A DNA stretch of 64,000 bases, from the NCBI RefSeq assembly GCF_901709675.1, contig NC_051092.1, positions 3,538,491 to 3,602,490 on the forward strand, given 5' to 3'. Below are positions 35,393 to 46,509 of this stretch, piece after piece (within the stretch, counting starts at the first letter, position 1; each line of letters begins with the position of its first letter). Source of the DNA: Syngnathus acus. Taxonomy: Eukaryota > Chordata > Actinopteri > Syngnathiformes > Syngnathidae. A program made the position numbers and the translations under genes. The notes under the pieces are model-generated. The model saw nothing but the letters and a program-made list of their open reading frames with translations. It made no database searches and was not told the origin of the DNA.

Positions 35393-36940
35393 ATGTCAGA
35401 GGCGTAAGATAAACTCATTTCGTTACATTCATATTTGCGTTATAAATAATTGGTTGCATTCTAACTTATTTTTTTGTTTCCCCTTCAATGACCACCAAAG
35501 ACCAGTAAGTCATTCTGCTTTAACGACATGTTAACAGTTTGGCTTTTTTTTTTTTTTTGCAACTGTTGAATTTTTGTGCAGACAAAACCCAAGATTTCTG
35601 CATCTCGCAGACTGACCCTGAAGGTATTTTTTTTTTTTGTTCTTCCATTGCATTTGATCAACACTGAGTGACGCAAGGGCAACTTTCCTAATTTTTTTGG
35701 TCCCATTCCAGATCAAGCTGCTCAAGGCCGCAACCGTGATGTTGGAGAAGGAGAAGGAAAGAAAGTGCCAGGAGAGAGAAACCACCTTGAGCGAGAGACT
35801 GCCACCGCTGCAGCTGTCTAGCGTGTCAATGCAGGACCTTCAGGTACGTGCGTCTCGCCTGTCCAATAACGTGCTGGTCTGAATGTTCCACACGCCATTG
35901 CCAAGCGCACAAAATGTTCAGGGGATGCCCGCCGCCGCTGCTGCTGTCATCTACGTACGCTACATATTGAATTTCAAATTGACATCATTGTCCTAGGGTC
36001 TTTTTTTTTGTTAGGGGTGCATTTAAAAAGAAACAACTTCTTCCACTCCTTTATGGACCAGAAGTACATCAGTATGGGATAATATTTCCTCTTATTACTT
36101 TTTAAAATATTAATGATACCACTTTGAGCATAGGTTTTTAATACTGACTTTAAAAAAGATTTGCTGCCCTCTTGTGGAATATAGCTATTATAATTTTTTT
36201 GTTATTTCAAGTCAGGGATGGTGCTCGTGGATAAAGATGACAAGTTAAAAAAATAATAACAATAACAAATAAATATTAAATAAATAAGAAATACAAAAAA
36301 AACTTTGGGGGGGCGCCAGTTTCCCATAATATTAATTTTTTTTTTTTTTTTGACGTACTTGGAATGCATGTCCACTGGTACCACTGTACATTCCTGTTTT
36401 TGCAACCTCTAACAGGCTCTGTGCAAAGAACTGCACCATAAAATCGACGTGGTCGATGAAGAGCGCTACGACATCAACTCCAAGGTTACCAAGAATAACG
36501 TAGAGGTTTGGAAATTCATCTTTTGTTCATCGTCATCTCAAGGGTGGCTATAATTTAAAAATTAAATTGACCACATGGACTTAATAATTTTCCAACCGTT
36601 TCCTTCAGCTTGAAAATCTCTCTGCCAAGATCATTGAGCTGAAGGGTAAAATGAAGCGACCCGCTCTTAAAAGGGTGAAGATTTCAGCTGACGCCATGTT
36701 GGGAGCGCTGCTGGGCGCCAAGGTCAAGGAATCTGTTGACTTTAAGGCCAACCTTAAGACCCACAAGAAGGAAGAAGAGAAGGTAAAATCCATTTCTTTA
36801 AAGTCAAATTAGGACCCCATTTATCAATTTGCTGATGTTCCTCTCCTAAACAGAAAGAGGAAGTGACTGACTGGCGTAAGAACGTGGAGGCCATGTCCGG
36901 CATGGAGGGCAGAAAGAAGCTGTTTAATGCCGGCCAGTAG
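35393..36940 (+). CDS. tnni1-like: Troponin I copy 2, slow/cardiac type
   Basis: Seven exons join to 179 codons: 35393-35403, 35501-35504 (4 nt), 35582-35623, 35712-35843, 36416-36505, 36609-36782, 36854-36940. The protein starts [19 protein letters not shown] and ends FNAGQ. The TnT-binding helix ([15 protein letters not shown]), inhibitory and switch region ([20 protein letters not shown]) and mobile domain ([16 protein letters not shown]) are canonical. The length and the KPKISASR start fit slow TNNI1 (about 187 residues) better than the fast type. It would inhibit actomyosin in striated muscle. AATAAA at 37116-37121 ends the transcript. Exon 6 is nearly the same as in copy 3. Confidence 0.93.
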
Positions 36941-38359
36941 ATTCAAAATGAATCAGATGGACAACTAGGAAGCCCACAGTAATGTCGCTGTGTTTGACCA
37001 CCATAGATTAACACTAACACGCCTTAAATGGTTTTGTAAATTCCTTTTTGTAGATAATGTCAAAGTGTGCGCTATGTCCTTATAGTGTAGAAGGTGCTTG
37101 GAAACAATGCGATGAAATAAACAAGTTGAATTTAGTCATTAAACAGACCATCAATCTTTCTTTGCCTTTTTAAAAGATTTAATGGAATGTCACTACTTAA
37201 AATATTTGTACTTAAAATTATTTTATATTGTTTTTACATATGTTATAAATCTTCACTGGACTTAAATGTAGATGCTGAAGTTTAAGCTATTTTTTAGTTT
37301 TCAAACATTGACAGGCACCTGTCGAGTCCAGTTTGTTAATAGTGGTCACTTACGGTACTGCAGTTCTTCACTGCCGCCATGTGATGGCAGCAGAGGTCAT
37401 CTTTATATTTTTGTGATTTTTAATTTTATATACGGCATTAAGCTATCAATTTGTGGCATCAAAAATAGTTACAGTATCTATGGCACGATGTCAATGGTAT
37501 CTGTGGTAATACTGGTATTTGTCTATGGGATCAATAATGATCTATCAGTGTTATACTTACAAGGTTTTAGAGATTCCAGCAATACCTACAAAACGCCACT
37601 AGGGGGTGGTATTACTTCAAACATTTTCATGTTTTCCTACAGTACAGGCGTTTTCAGATGGTGTGGCTTTAATTTATTCCAGTTTTATCATACAGTTTTC
37701 AACTGTTTTATTTATGCTCGCTTGAATGAATAGGTTAGATAAAACGTTCCCTGTAAAGTTAATACTTTTTGAGTGTGGGGTTAATTAATTCACTTTACAT
37801 TTGTTTTGACAATAGTTCATTCTTTCATTTCAAACCCACCAAGTGGCGCTCAACCTCCAAGCAGCTCCTCAAGAAAGCCTCACAGCTGAACATTTTCACA
37901 CCTCTTACACGACGCCGGGCAAGAATGGTGAGGACATACTAGTGTGTTATTTTGGAGAGCCACTCACAAGGGCACTGGAATCTATATATTCAGCTTCTTT
38001 GTGTCCTTCTCATCGTGGAAAAAGCAGCCAGCCGGTAGTTTCATCCCATAGTGTGTAAGGTAAGAAAAAATGCTTATTACGTAACATTTGTAGAATCTAT
38101 GTGATGTCAACAGTTTGTCTAATCTTGACCATGTTGATATCTTATTTTATAAAATGTTTTTTTGGTAGATTTTCTAGTTTGTGTCGCACATAAGTGATAA
38201 AGCACAAACCCAATTAAGTCTTGATGTCATTTGAGTATATTAGTATTTTAAGTGACATGTTTGACCTCAAGACAAAGTCATACCTTGTGTCCCCAATGTT
38301 CTTGAGATGTTTATTTTCCATTCTCACCTGACAGAGGGAGACACAAGAAAAGCTAAGCT
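36941..38359. other. Spacer between troponin I copies 2 and 3
   Basis: The copy 2 3' UTR ends near 37116. The frame at 37272-37733 has no recognisable product and AT-rich composition. The copy 3 promoter lies at 37950-38059. No other gene. Confidence 0.5.
37959..38059 (+). promoter_or_regulatory. Inferred promoter and noncoding exon of troponin I copy 3
   Basis: The motif GCCACTCACAAGGGCAC at 37959-37975 is followed by a TATA/MEF2-like TCTATATATT at 37981-37990 and a donor GTGTAAG|GTAAGA (last exon base 38059). A matching acceptor before the ATG lies at 38334. Inference. Confidence 0.45.
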
Positions 38360-39620
38360 ATGTCTGAAGGGTGAGTATCACTCAGCTTCATTGTAATATG
38401 ACTCACATTTGAAGAACTGTAATTAAAAAAAATCCTAATAACAAACTTTGTACTCTCCCCATGACTCAATGTCACCTTCTGCTTATGTGTGCAGGAAGTC
38501 GGTAAGTCAAATTTACCGTCAAAACCAACATAATAAAAAAATATATAATTTAAAATTGGAAAACAAAAACCAACTATTTTTGCAGATTTTATAACATGCT
38601 ACACAGTAATCTATCATAAACTCATACCTAAACCTTTCTGTCCCCAAAATTTGAATATATGCACTGTTCTCTTTTCTAGAGACCCAAAATATCTGCATCT
38701 CGCAGACTGTTTTTGAAGGTATGACTAATATTTCCCTCAAGTTATTGTCATTGCTGACTGCGGTGTCATTTATATGTATAAAAAAAAATGCTGTTCAATC
38801 AGACCAAAATGCTAAAGAAGGCCATGGTGTTGCTGGAGAATGACAAGCAAGTAAGACAAGAGGAACGGGAAAGAATTCTGTCTGAGAAAGTTCCAGAACT
38901 TCAGATGTCAAGCCTGTCTGCACAGGAACTGCAAGTATGTTGTGGACATCAAAAACAAACTTAGTGTGTAAGATGGCGATTACGTTAACGTTTATGTCTA
39001 CAGAGTCTTTGCAAAGAGCTTCACCAGAAGATCGACACTGTCGATGAGGATCGTTATGACATTGCTTTAAAGGTGGCCAAAAATGATATAGAGGTATGAA
39101 GCCAATAAATAAATAAGATCATATCTGCATGTACCTAACTCTTTTTGTCAAGTAAATGTATTTTCTTTTTTTTGAATGGAAAAAAAAGTTGCGGGACCTG
39201 TCTCAGAAGATCTATGAGTTGAAGGGGAAGATGAAAAGGCCGACCCTGAAACGGGTGAGGGTGTCTGCAGACGCCATGTTGGGAGCGCTGCTGGGCGCCA
39301 AAGTCAAAGAGTCGGTGGACTTCAAGGCTAACCTCAAGACTGTGAAGAAAGAGGAGGAGAAGGTGGGTGTTTGAATCTTTTTGGTCTTACACACAATGAT
39401 TTTTGATACCTATAACTATGTTGAAATATTCTTTTGGAACCATTTGCTGACTTTTAAAGGAAGAAGGGAAAATTGGTTACTGTTATGCGCACAATTCCAG
39501 AGATTTGATTGAAAGAAAATCTTTATCTTACAGAAAGAGGAAGTGACGGACTGGCGCAAGAACGTGGACGCCATGTCGGGTATGGAGGGCAGAATGAAGC
39601 TGTTCAATGCTGGCCAGTAG
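38360..39620 (+). CDS. tnni1-like: Troponin I copy 3, slow/cardiac type
   Basis: Seven exons join to 179 codons: 38360-38370, 38495-38501 (7 nt), 38680-38718, 38803-38934, 39004-39093, 39189-39362, 39534-39620. The protein starts [19 protein letters not shown] and ends FNAGQ. The TnT-binding helix ([15 protein letters not shown]), inhibitory and switch region ([20 protein letters not shown]) and mobile domain are canonical. The microexon is 3 nt longer and the next exon 3 nt shorter than in copies 1 and 2, so the total is unchanged. The acceptor at 39188 ends in A7G, with T-rich sequence further upstream. AATAAA at 40034-40039. Confidence 0.93.
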
Positions 39621-40914
39621 ACATTGGGCCTGTCGTCTTGGCGAAGGCATTTGGCACCCGACCATGCGGATAAAGCCGATGGCTCGACCGACTGTCACTC
39701 ACTTTTCGAAGAACGCTTTTAGTGATCTGTGGAGGAAACATCACCAGCTTGTGTTATTTGTTCAAGTTTGAATTGTAAGAATAGTTACAAATTCTATTAC
39801 TGACATCAATGTCAATATTAGGGGACATTCGAATCACTGATAACACTATTTCATTTAAGTGCAGAAATGAAATGAGAAAAAAACATTCAGATTAATACCA
39901 AGTTTACTTCCAATTTTGACATAAATATTTCAGTCATCATCCCCAATGTGTGAAATAAGTTGTGAGCACATATTAATGAAAGAATTACTATAAGTATAGA
40001 TACGTATGATTTCAAATGTATGAAGTAATATAAAATAAACATCAAAAGCAAATACTTACTTGTTTGTCGTTACTTTTCACCACTGTTTTAATTGGAAAAT
40101 GTCAAAGTTTCATACTATTGTAAGACGTAACAACATAGACTGAAAAACAACAGTTAAAAAACAAACAGGTTACGAAGACAAAAGAAGCTTAAATGACGTT
40201 TGCTAGCCATAGTTGAGTGCAAACCGTTCGTTTGTTGGCGCCATGCCATGGCCCCGCCCTTTTTTCGTCGTCTGCCTCTGGGGCGAATTAACATGGGCGT
40301 GGTCTCTCCTCCAAATATGGGCATGACGCGGCCGATGCGCTGGGCTCCGCTCTTCCGATTGGACCAGAACAACTGTCAATCAGTATCCCATCATGCAGAC
40401 GCTTTAATGGCCGGGCTAAATATTGTCATAATCGTCCCGTCTACATTTCCACCGCTTCTAAAAGCCGCGTAAGGTAATCAGTCTTGCTCACAATACTGTT
40501 TTGTTCATTTTGCTTGTACAAGCTTATGACTGCCTGCTTGTTATGCCGGTAACACGCGTGGGGCGCTTTTTTATATATCGGGGTGCACGAGTGATAGCAG
40601 CCATGTTTGTCTTAAGTAAATAAAGCCGCAAACATCTTTGAGATAGCGTCAAATAACACTTCAATGCATGCACTAAGGTGAATACATATGAATTGCTCAT
40701 ATAGAAATGCTAATAATAGTACAGTTATACTGTGGGGTTCACTTCCAGCCTCCAGATATCAACTTCAATCGTTAAATTTGCATCAAAATTGAGCTTAAGT
40801 GAAAGCTGGAATATCCTGTGAATTTTTTTAATGGCACTAATTTCAAGTCTATCACAAGTTAATGCCCTCATTTGAACTTGATGTGTTTGTTTAAGGTGGT
40901 GCTGTGGATTCTCC
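39621..40914. other. Spacer holding bpgm promoter and noncoding exon
   Basis: The first 420 bases are copy 3 3' UTR. The bpgm promoter and noncoding exon are described separately. Bases 40474-40895 form the first bpgm intron. No other gene. Confidence 0.5.
40245..40473 (+). promoter_or_regulatory. bpgm promoter with GC boxes and a CArG box
   Basis: Motifs in order: GC box CCCCGCCC at 40252-40259, a GGGCGTGG at 40294-40301, a perfect CArG (SRF) box CCAAATATGG at 40311-40320, and an inverted CCAAT (ATTGG) near 40358. A noncoding exon ends with GCGTAAG|GTAATC at 40473, and an acceptor at 40895 leads to the ATG at 40915. Confidence 0.55.
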
Positions 40915-42346
40915 ATGTACAAACTCTTTTTGCTGAGACATGGGGAGGGGGCTTGGAACCGGGAGAACCGTTTCTGCAGCTGGGTGGATCAGAAGCTGAG
41001 CGAGGATGGCGTGAGGGAGGCCCAGGATTGTGGCCGGCTCCTGAAGGAGCTGGGCTACAAGTTCGACCTGGTGTTCACCTCCATCCTCAGCCGCTCCATC
41101 CAGACGGCCTGGCTGGTCCTGGAGGCCATGGGCCAAGAGTGGGTCCCCGTGGTGAAGTCGTGGAGGCTCAACGAGCGCCACTACGGAGCCTTGATCGGCT
41201 TGAACCGGGCTGAAATGGCCGCCCAGCACGGGGAGGAGAAGGTGAAGCTGTGGCGGAGGAGCTACGATGTCACTCCGCCTCCCATCGACAAATCGCATCC
41301 GTACTTTGATGAAATCTACAGTGATCGCAGATACAGTACGTGCGACGTGGAGAAGGACAAGCTGCCTCGGGCCGAGAGCCTCAAGGAGGTGTTGGACAGG
41401 TTGCTGCCATATTGGGAAGGCACTGTGTTACCTGAGGTCCGTCAAGGCAGGACGGTGCTAATAGCAGCTCATGGAAACAGCTGCCGCGCCCTGCTCAAAC
41501 ACCTGGAAGGTATGCTCCTCTGCTGGCGGCACTTTAAATTCAGGGCCTGGTTTACTAAAGATTTGCATTTGCAAATACATAACGGCTGATTACACACACA
41601 AAAGTTGCATAAGTGACTTGCCGTAATATTTCTCCGAATATGATGAATACATACCTGCGAATATTGTCACATTGTCTGTCTTTATGCCGACGTGTAGCGC
41701 TGCAACACCAATGCTAGTTAGCTGTTCAAAAGTGTAAAAGCTTCTATTAAATAGAGTATATCACTTTTACATCATTTTCCAACAGTACAATCTGCTGAAT
41801 GGAGTTAACATTTGATTTTTAATTCATTCATCGAGCAGCAGCTCCCATATGATCGCGCTTGTCAAATATCGTGCCGTGTCAAAAATGGCTGCTTGACCCT
41901 ACTCAAAAAAAGGTCACTTAGTTTAGGTTACATTGAGCATCCACATTGACCTTTGATAGTTCTGTACTTGTAGGCCACTCATTCATTTTACATTTAGTCC
42001 TCAGTTTACAAAGTTCAGTCAGACCTTGACTTTGTATACCAGAAAAACACTACACTTGTTTTTTTAACAGTATAGTATTATAGTATTACATTTATAAAAG
42101 AAGACTATTAGGCAGGAAATTGTCTAAAGTCTAAGTTGATGAGCTAAACTTGAATATTCGCTTCCGACAGGTATTTCGGACGAGGATATCGCCGGTGTGA
42201 CTTTGCCGACGGGGATTCCGGTTTTGCTGGAGCTGGACGAGCAGTTGAAGCCTGTGAAAGCTCGCCAGCTACTGGGAGACCAGCAGAAAATCCAAGCGGC
42301 CATTAAAAAGGTGGAGGATCAGGGAAAAGCCAAAGCGTCAACTTGA
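40915..42346 (+). CDS. bpgm: Bisphosphoglycerate mutase
   Basis: Two coding exons (40915-41509 and 42171-42346) join to 256 codons; human BPGM has 259. The active-site start reads [15 protein letters not shown]; the Gly after Glu is the BPGM form, while glycolytic PGAMs have Ser. [25 protein letters not shown] and [13 protein letters not shown] carry the further catalytic residues, including the second His. BPGM makes 2,3-bisphosphoglycerate from 1,3-bisphosphoglycerate in red cells, where it lowers haemoglobin oxygen affinity. The window's M-Y-K-L start is two residues shorter than human MSKYKL. The neighbour cald1 is also BPGM's neighbour on human chromosome 7. AATAAA at 43191-43196 is a likely end. 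Confidence 0.95.
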
Positions 42347-43730
42347 AATGGATGGGAGACATTTGAGTAACGTTAGCATTAGCCGGTACAGGATAGCTAA
42401 TGCTAACTCACCGAAGATGAGAATGTGGGAAAAGTAACTTGATAGCGACTACAGACAAATTGAAAGCGAGAAAGTCTTAATGTGAAATGAACGTGCGTCT
42501 GAGGTAGCACTTTGGAGAAGACGTCCGTTGTTTTGTTTCCAAACTGACGACTCGTGAGTTTTGGTAACAAAATGTGTTCATTGTAGCTAAAATGTGATGC
42601 AAGATTTCAAAAAGTCAGCAACCTGCTCTGTTACATGGGTTAGAGTTGTTTTACAGCTAGTTAGCATTAACATTGTGTCAATCCAACATTTTACTGACAC
42701 CTCCCTACTTACTCCTTCAAGGGAAAACAAACAAACATAACATTAGCATTGCTAAAATATTGCGTGAGAGTAGGCAGTGTGGAATTTTCACTACGCACGG
42801 AAATGATATCCTTGAAACTTTTCAGGGATTTTCCAAGTTACTATCCCAGATGCTTAAGCTAGTCGCTGGTGGCATTTTACTGTCTTTGTTTTTGATGCAC
42901 TTATTTGATTTATGTACTGTTACAAAATGCGGAAAACCTTACGCTTGCTTTTTTTAACTGCCACTCTTGTTTCGTATGCACTGGTAAAGGGAACGTACTG
43001 TAAATTGATTTGGTTGGAAATCGTACAAAAGTTAGCCACTATTGTATGTCAGCTGGTGTTTTTCAACAAAAGGTTCTCACTGGAGAAAAATGCAATAAGC
43101 TGTAGCATGTTGTCCTAATGTTCAAAATCACATTTGATTTCCATTGTTGTTTGTCACGCATCCAAAGTGGTTTTTTTTTTGTGTGAAGCAAATAAAAAAA
43201 GTTGCATTAAAAATGTTTGTTTCATACCTCGGCTTTATTTAGAAAAGCTATCATCCACCAATATAAAATTTAAAGCACATTTGTTTTACTTTTTGTAACA
43301 TCTTAACACCAATCAGAGAATATTGAGAGAGAAAAAAAGGAAATGAATCTGTCTGATTTTCACTTTTTGAATCAAATGACCATTTTCTACAAATTAAATT
43401 TTACTGTAATGCACTTGTATTTTTAGGTAATGTCCTTAAACCAGCATCCGTTCTAGAAAACTGTTAAGGCAAGTAATAATCTGATCCCACAAAATTGACT
43501 CGCTGTTGGCGCTTGTAAATTAGATTTTAATTAGCCCCTGCAAAGTGCTCTTCACTTACAGTATATCTCAAAAATTCATGACCAGAAATGGGTAAGTTGA
43601 CTGTTTTGAGTTGAAGGGGCCATTCTAGCCAAAATGTACTTCATTTTATTAGGCTCCATAAAAAAGTTTTAAAAAAATCAAGACCTGCACAAATCCAGTG
43701 GGAAGCATGCAGGCGGGGCCTCAAGCTCTC

Positions 43731-43810
43731 CCATTGGACTTAAAAACTTCTGCTTGCTCTCCTGCTCTTGTTTTCAAGTTGAAAACTGCTCGCTGTGGTT
43801 TGCTGTTTCG
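43731..43810 (+). promoter_or_regulatory. Candidate cald1 promoter and noncoding first exon
   Basis: CCATTGG (inverted CCAAT box) near 43731 and a TATA-like TTAAAA at 43740 are followed by a donor TGTTTCG|GTAAGT with its last exon base at 43810. The next acceptor in line, TTCCCAG at 46484, precedes the cald1 ATG by 25 bases. This would leave a first intron of about 2.7 kb. Inference. Confidence 0.5.
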
Positions 43811-44474
43811 GTAAGTCTCCCACTTGGTCCATTCCTTTGACTTTTACTAAAGATTATTGTCTCATTGTGCCATCTAACTGGTCATGTACTTCAATTTCCC
43901 GCAACTTTTGTTGTGAGAAGCATATTTAATTGCCACTCACGTTACCCGTATTGATGGAGTACGTAATGACGAAGATATAAAAATAATTGTTTCATTTAAA
44001 AATAGACAAAAAGACCCCAAAAAACTTGTCACCCTGAAGGCAAAAATAAATATGTTCAAAAATTTGTTTAACTGGAAGAGTAAATCTGTTTTTCTTGAAT
44101 TTGAAAATCTCATCTTTTTTTAATCTGTGTTTTAATTCTTTTTAACCCCTGCCTTTGCCTTGTGTATGAAATGTGCTTATTAAATACACATTGATGTTTT
44201 TTATGTGAGCTATTAGCTATATTTTATCTATACACATCAAGTCTCACATCGATTCTTCAATTTAAGGAACTTTAAAGTCTCAAGGATTGACAATTTAGGG
44301 AAGATTTGGTTTGTTTTAGTATACCAGTGAACCAGCAGAACATTTTTCTTACAAATTCTTGAAATTAAAAAAATAGAAATAATTTATAATAATAACTTCA
44401 AAGTATCACTCTTGACACTATCTAGGGATGATTTTATTTGTTTTAGCATTATGGACAATTTTCTTTTAACTTGG

Positions 44475-44525
44475 CAGTCACAATTGTGCCCTACAAATCC
44501 TGCCTAGCAACAACACCAAAAGTCT
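44475..44525. repeat. Dispersed relative of the tnnt intron repeat
   Basis: CAGTCACAATTGTGCCCTAC and then CCTGCCTAGCAACAA resemble the sequence repeated at 54594-54725 (CAGTTCCAATTGTGCCCCAT, CTGCTTAGCAACAA). This is one dispersed copy of the same repeat. Confidence 0.5.
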
Positions 44526-44950
44526 TCTAACTGGTTAAAATAGTATTTTATAATGAATTTGATTGTTTGTGTGGATTTGTCTTGTATGTATGCCACATTC
44601 AAATGACAAAGCTATTTTTTTTTAGCCTCCATTCATTGACAGTAAAGATGGCCCATTAGCCTCCCGTTCATACTTTTCGTTTCCCAAAGGAAGCAGCTGG
44701 AATGTTGATTCATGGCAATCTAAATGGAAAGAGGTTATTTTGAGACTGTCACTTTGTGTTGCAGCAGCAGATATTTGCGAGAGTAAACGCTGCTCTCCAT
44801 CCATGGCCTTGTAGCTCGGCCAAAGCTGGGAGCAGCGAACAACAAGGGCGGCTGCGTGCTTCCTTAAAAGGAGGCCGACTGCACCGCTGGGCCAGATGAT
44901 GGGCTGTGCTGTCCTGTCAGACCCCAAGCAGGAAAATAAATTGCAATTGA

Positions 44951-45215
44951 ACCAGTGGTTCTCAAACGTTTTACCACTAAATAAAAAATTAAAGCGCTGC
45001 ATGTATTTGCATTTACATAAATATTGAATAATGATTCAATTCAAATGTATTACACATCTAAGTGATTTTTTTTTTTTTGCTAAATAAAAGTTTATCAACA
45101 AACAGTTCCTAAATGCAAACGTTTTGAATTCAAAAGTTAAACCAACGCAAGTGTATTTATTGAGGGATACCTTTGCCTACCACTAGAGGGAGCCCATGTA
45201 TAGTTACTGGTAGAC
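44951..45215. repeat. Relic of a hAT-like dispersed element
   Basis: The left edge CAGTGGTTCTCAAACGTTTT is a typical transposon terminus in vertebrates. CCTACCACTAGAGGGAGC near 45177-45194 fits its interior or other end. The second terminus is not clear, so the right boundary is uncertain. Confidence 0.45.
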
Positions 45216-46509
45216 AAAAATCACTTCATTTGCCAACAAAATAAAACATGCAAGCTTTTTATTTCACATAAAACTGAAGATTTACAAAATCCTCTATCCA
45301 CACGCCCCCAAACCAAACAACCTTGTTTCCAACTCGAGTGGTTGCAAACATTTGAATAGGCACTGACTACAGTATGTCACCTCACATAAACTGTTTGGAA
45401 TTTGTCTATTGGTTAGGTTGTTATTTTTTTCCCCCGCACCAGGTGACCATGTTTGGTCATGCTGAGGAAGCCGATGTGACTTCCAGATAGATTGTAAACG
45501 CTTCTCGGGGGGCAAAACCGTCACCCATATGCGTGCTGCCTTCTTGGTCATGACAGTTTCTCGGCCTATTAAACCCGACGCTGGCCTGGAACGGCTTGTT
45601 GTAATTACAAGAAATCGGAATTGAATTGCTCAGGCAGTTGGCGTGTCGTAAAAATGCGGCTAAAGGACCAGACAGAATTAATCGATTGCCAATTATAAGA
45701 ACTCATAGCATCCAAATCTCTTTACATCATCTTAATCATGATCTTCTGTATGAATTAAGTAACACACCACAATGGACAATGTCAATCAAGCTTAACATCT
45801 AAGCCGTAAACTCCTGTAACGCCTCGGGGTTGTTTTTTTAAGGATCATCAAGATCAGAGTTGGTTTTGGTTTCATATTCTTTCATCACACCTTGTCAAGA
45901 TTCCATTAGTAAGGTACACACAGTGAGTAGAAATCACTCATATTATTTTATCTTCTTGTGGAGGCAGAGGTTCAGTTTGTACACAAGGACAACTGGAAGT
46001 AACGTTATTTTAATCTATGCTCATAATATAAAAAATATTTTATGGGCAGTCGGAACAGTCAGCTCGTGTAAAGACTTGTTGAGTTAATCGCACAAATGTC
46101 AACAAATACATGAAACTGAGCTAGACACAGGACCTGTTACGTGTAAGGCGGAGTAAAAGTTGTCAAAAGTGATTCTGAGGGAAGAAGGAGGAGGAGGCAG
46201 AAGGAGCAGCGTTTCCTTTTGTGGTAGTTGAATTCGCTGGAAGAAGAAGGAGCAGGAATTCTTTGTGCAACATGAGGAGCGAGATACAATCCAGACTCGG
46301 CTTGATATATGGTCACAAGCCATGGCAGGAGTTCCCGGACTAAAGTTGGGCTACTGTTACGGAATTCTACAAATTGAACCCGCGTAGATTATTTATCCTC
46401 CGCAACGAATGGCGAATATGACTCCTTTATGGCAATTTGGTCTGATTTCCTACTAAATTCTCCTTATTGTATTTTGCTTCCCAGAGAGAAAGCAAATCTT
46501 TGGGCCATC

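Larger units (their letters stand above)
42347..46509. other. Spacer: bpgm 3' UTR, then cald1 5' flank and first intron
   Basis: The bpgm 3' UTR runs to about 43215. The region at 43725-43810 looks like the cald1 promoter and noncoding exon. The remainder is intron with a relic repeat at 44951-45215. Frames at 42673-43118 and 44622-45002 have no support. Confidence 0.5.

Noticed and set aside
37272-37733. 153-codon plus-strand frame between TnI copies 2 and 3
   Set aside because: AT-rich, no domain, no homologous frame near other TnI copies and no splice signals.
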